Assembly (NCBI GenBank): GCA_003249955.1
Contig: QKHS01000080.1
Location: forward strand, 1 to 64,000
Direction: 5' to 3'
Length of the DNA stretch: 64,000 nucleotides
DNA from: Bacteroidales bacterium
GTDB taxonomy: Bacteria > Bacteroidota > Bacteroidia > Bacteroidales > ML635J-15
The notes beneath the pieces were generated by a model, which saw nothing but the letters and a program-made list of their open reading frames with translations, had not been told where the DNA came from and did no database searches. The position numbers and the translations under genes are program-made. Positions 63,741 through 64,000 of the stretch are shown here, piece by piece. Within the stretch, counting starts at the first letter, position 1; every line of letters begins with the position of its first letter.

Positions 63741-64000
63741 ATGAAAAAAATAATATTAATAACTGTTTTAATTGTTTCTATAACAGTACTAAATGCACAA
63801 GGTTTATACTTTGGCCCTCAGGTCGGATTCAGTTCTACAAGCATAATAGAAAAAAGTTCTTTCGGTAGTGTGGATAAAAAAATTAAAATAGGTTATCAGA
63901 TTGGTGCTGCTGCAGAATTTGAATTAATGAGTTTTTTATATGTTAACGGAGCTGTTACTTTTTTCCAGAAAGGAGATAAAGCCGGCGATGATACTTTTAC
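63741..64000 (+). CDS. Outer-membrane β-barrel protein, N-terminal part (cut by window edge)
   Basis: The ATG at 63741 opens 86 codons that run off the window. The signal peptide is MKKIILITVLIVSITVLNAQ. The visible mature part (GLYFGPQVGFSSTSII, KIGYQIGAAAEFELMSFLYVNGAVTFF) has the Gly-rich alternating strands of PorT-family or OMP_b-brl_2 barrels. It is divergent from the barrel gene ending the window's minus-strand set, and has a well-spaced promoter. The rest of the protein is outside the window, so the family call is provisional. Confidence 0.7.
   Translation, partial: MKKIILITVLIVSITVLNAQGLYFGPQVGFSSTSIIEKSSFGSVDKKIKIGYQIGAAAEFELMSFLYVNGAVTFFQKGDKAGDDTF

Overview
The window comes from an AT-rich member of the Bacteroidota. 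The evidence is direct: at least eight exact matches to the Bacteroidota -7 promoter box (TAnnTTTG), often with a TTG box about 18-21 bases upstream; type A and type B C-terminal sorting domains of the type IX secretion system (T9SS); an ssb-gldE-gldD-phosphopantetheinyl transferase block; and several families found mainly in this phylum (DUF4837, DUF2795, DUF5777, S46 dipeptidyl-peptidase). A Bacteroidales/Marinilabiliales-like, gliding or T9SS-secreting, probably anaerobic or microaerophilic organism fits, but order-level placement is inference. No tRNA, rRNA, CRISPR array, transposase or prophage was seen.

Layout. 1-1126 (minus): the 5' end of a secreted CUB/PKD protein and a small secreted protein. 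1339-7734 (minus): a large PEP/pyruvate-binding signalling-like protein and leucyl-tRNA synthetase. 7818-15793 (minus): a three-gene sensory operon in which only the first hybrid kinase keeps its phospho-accepting histidine. 15994-25543 (minus): an operon of two T9SS cargo proteins, one a 2265-residue modular adhesin. 26199-32086 (plus): a MuiA-like protein, a DUF4837 lipoprotein, and ssb-gldE-gldD-PPTase. 32168-34330 (minus): a DPP7-type peptidase. 34531-38691: a secreted protein, an acyl-ACP thioesterase, a methyltransferase, a secreted coiled-coil protein and purQ. 38768-42629 (minus): a frameshifted rhodanese, two methyltransferases, a DUF2795 protein, cobalamin adenosyltransferase and a lone ABC ATPase. 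42759-44867 (plus): recG.

45126-54386 (plus) is the metabolic core: NADP-type glutamate dehydrogenase, then NuoE-like, NuoF-like and a 1203-residue fusion (2Fe-2S + GltD-like NADPH/FAD module + two 4Fe-4S clusters + degenerate molybdopterin-oxidoreductase-like domain), then a rubrerythrin-like protein and a tandem adenylate kinase with a broken second half. The three-subunit flavoprotein resembles HydABC/Stn-type electron-bifurcating enzymes but has no hydrogenase or formate dehydrogenase active site. It is the best candidate in the window for an under-described system, and would connect NADPH, NADH and ferredoxin pools.

54512-64000: a DUF4143 ATPase behind a tandemly repeated promoter; a three-gene haem/β-barrel operon; a T9SS protein with seven propeller-like repeats; a secreted WD40-caspase; and two outer-membrane β-barrel genes, the last cut by the window edge. 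Strong hairpin terminators close most transcription units, and several lie between convergent genes.
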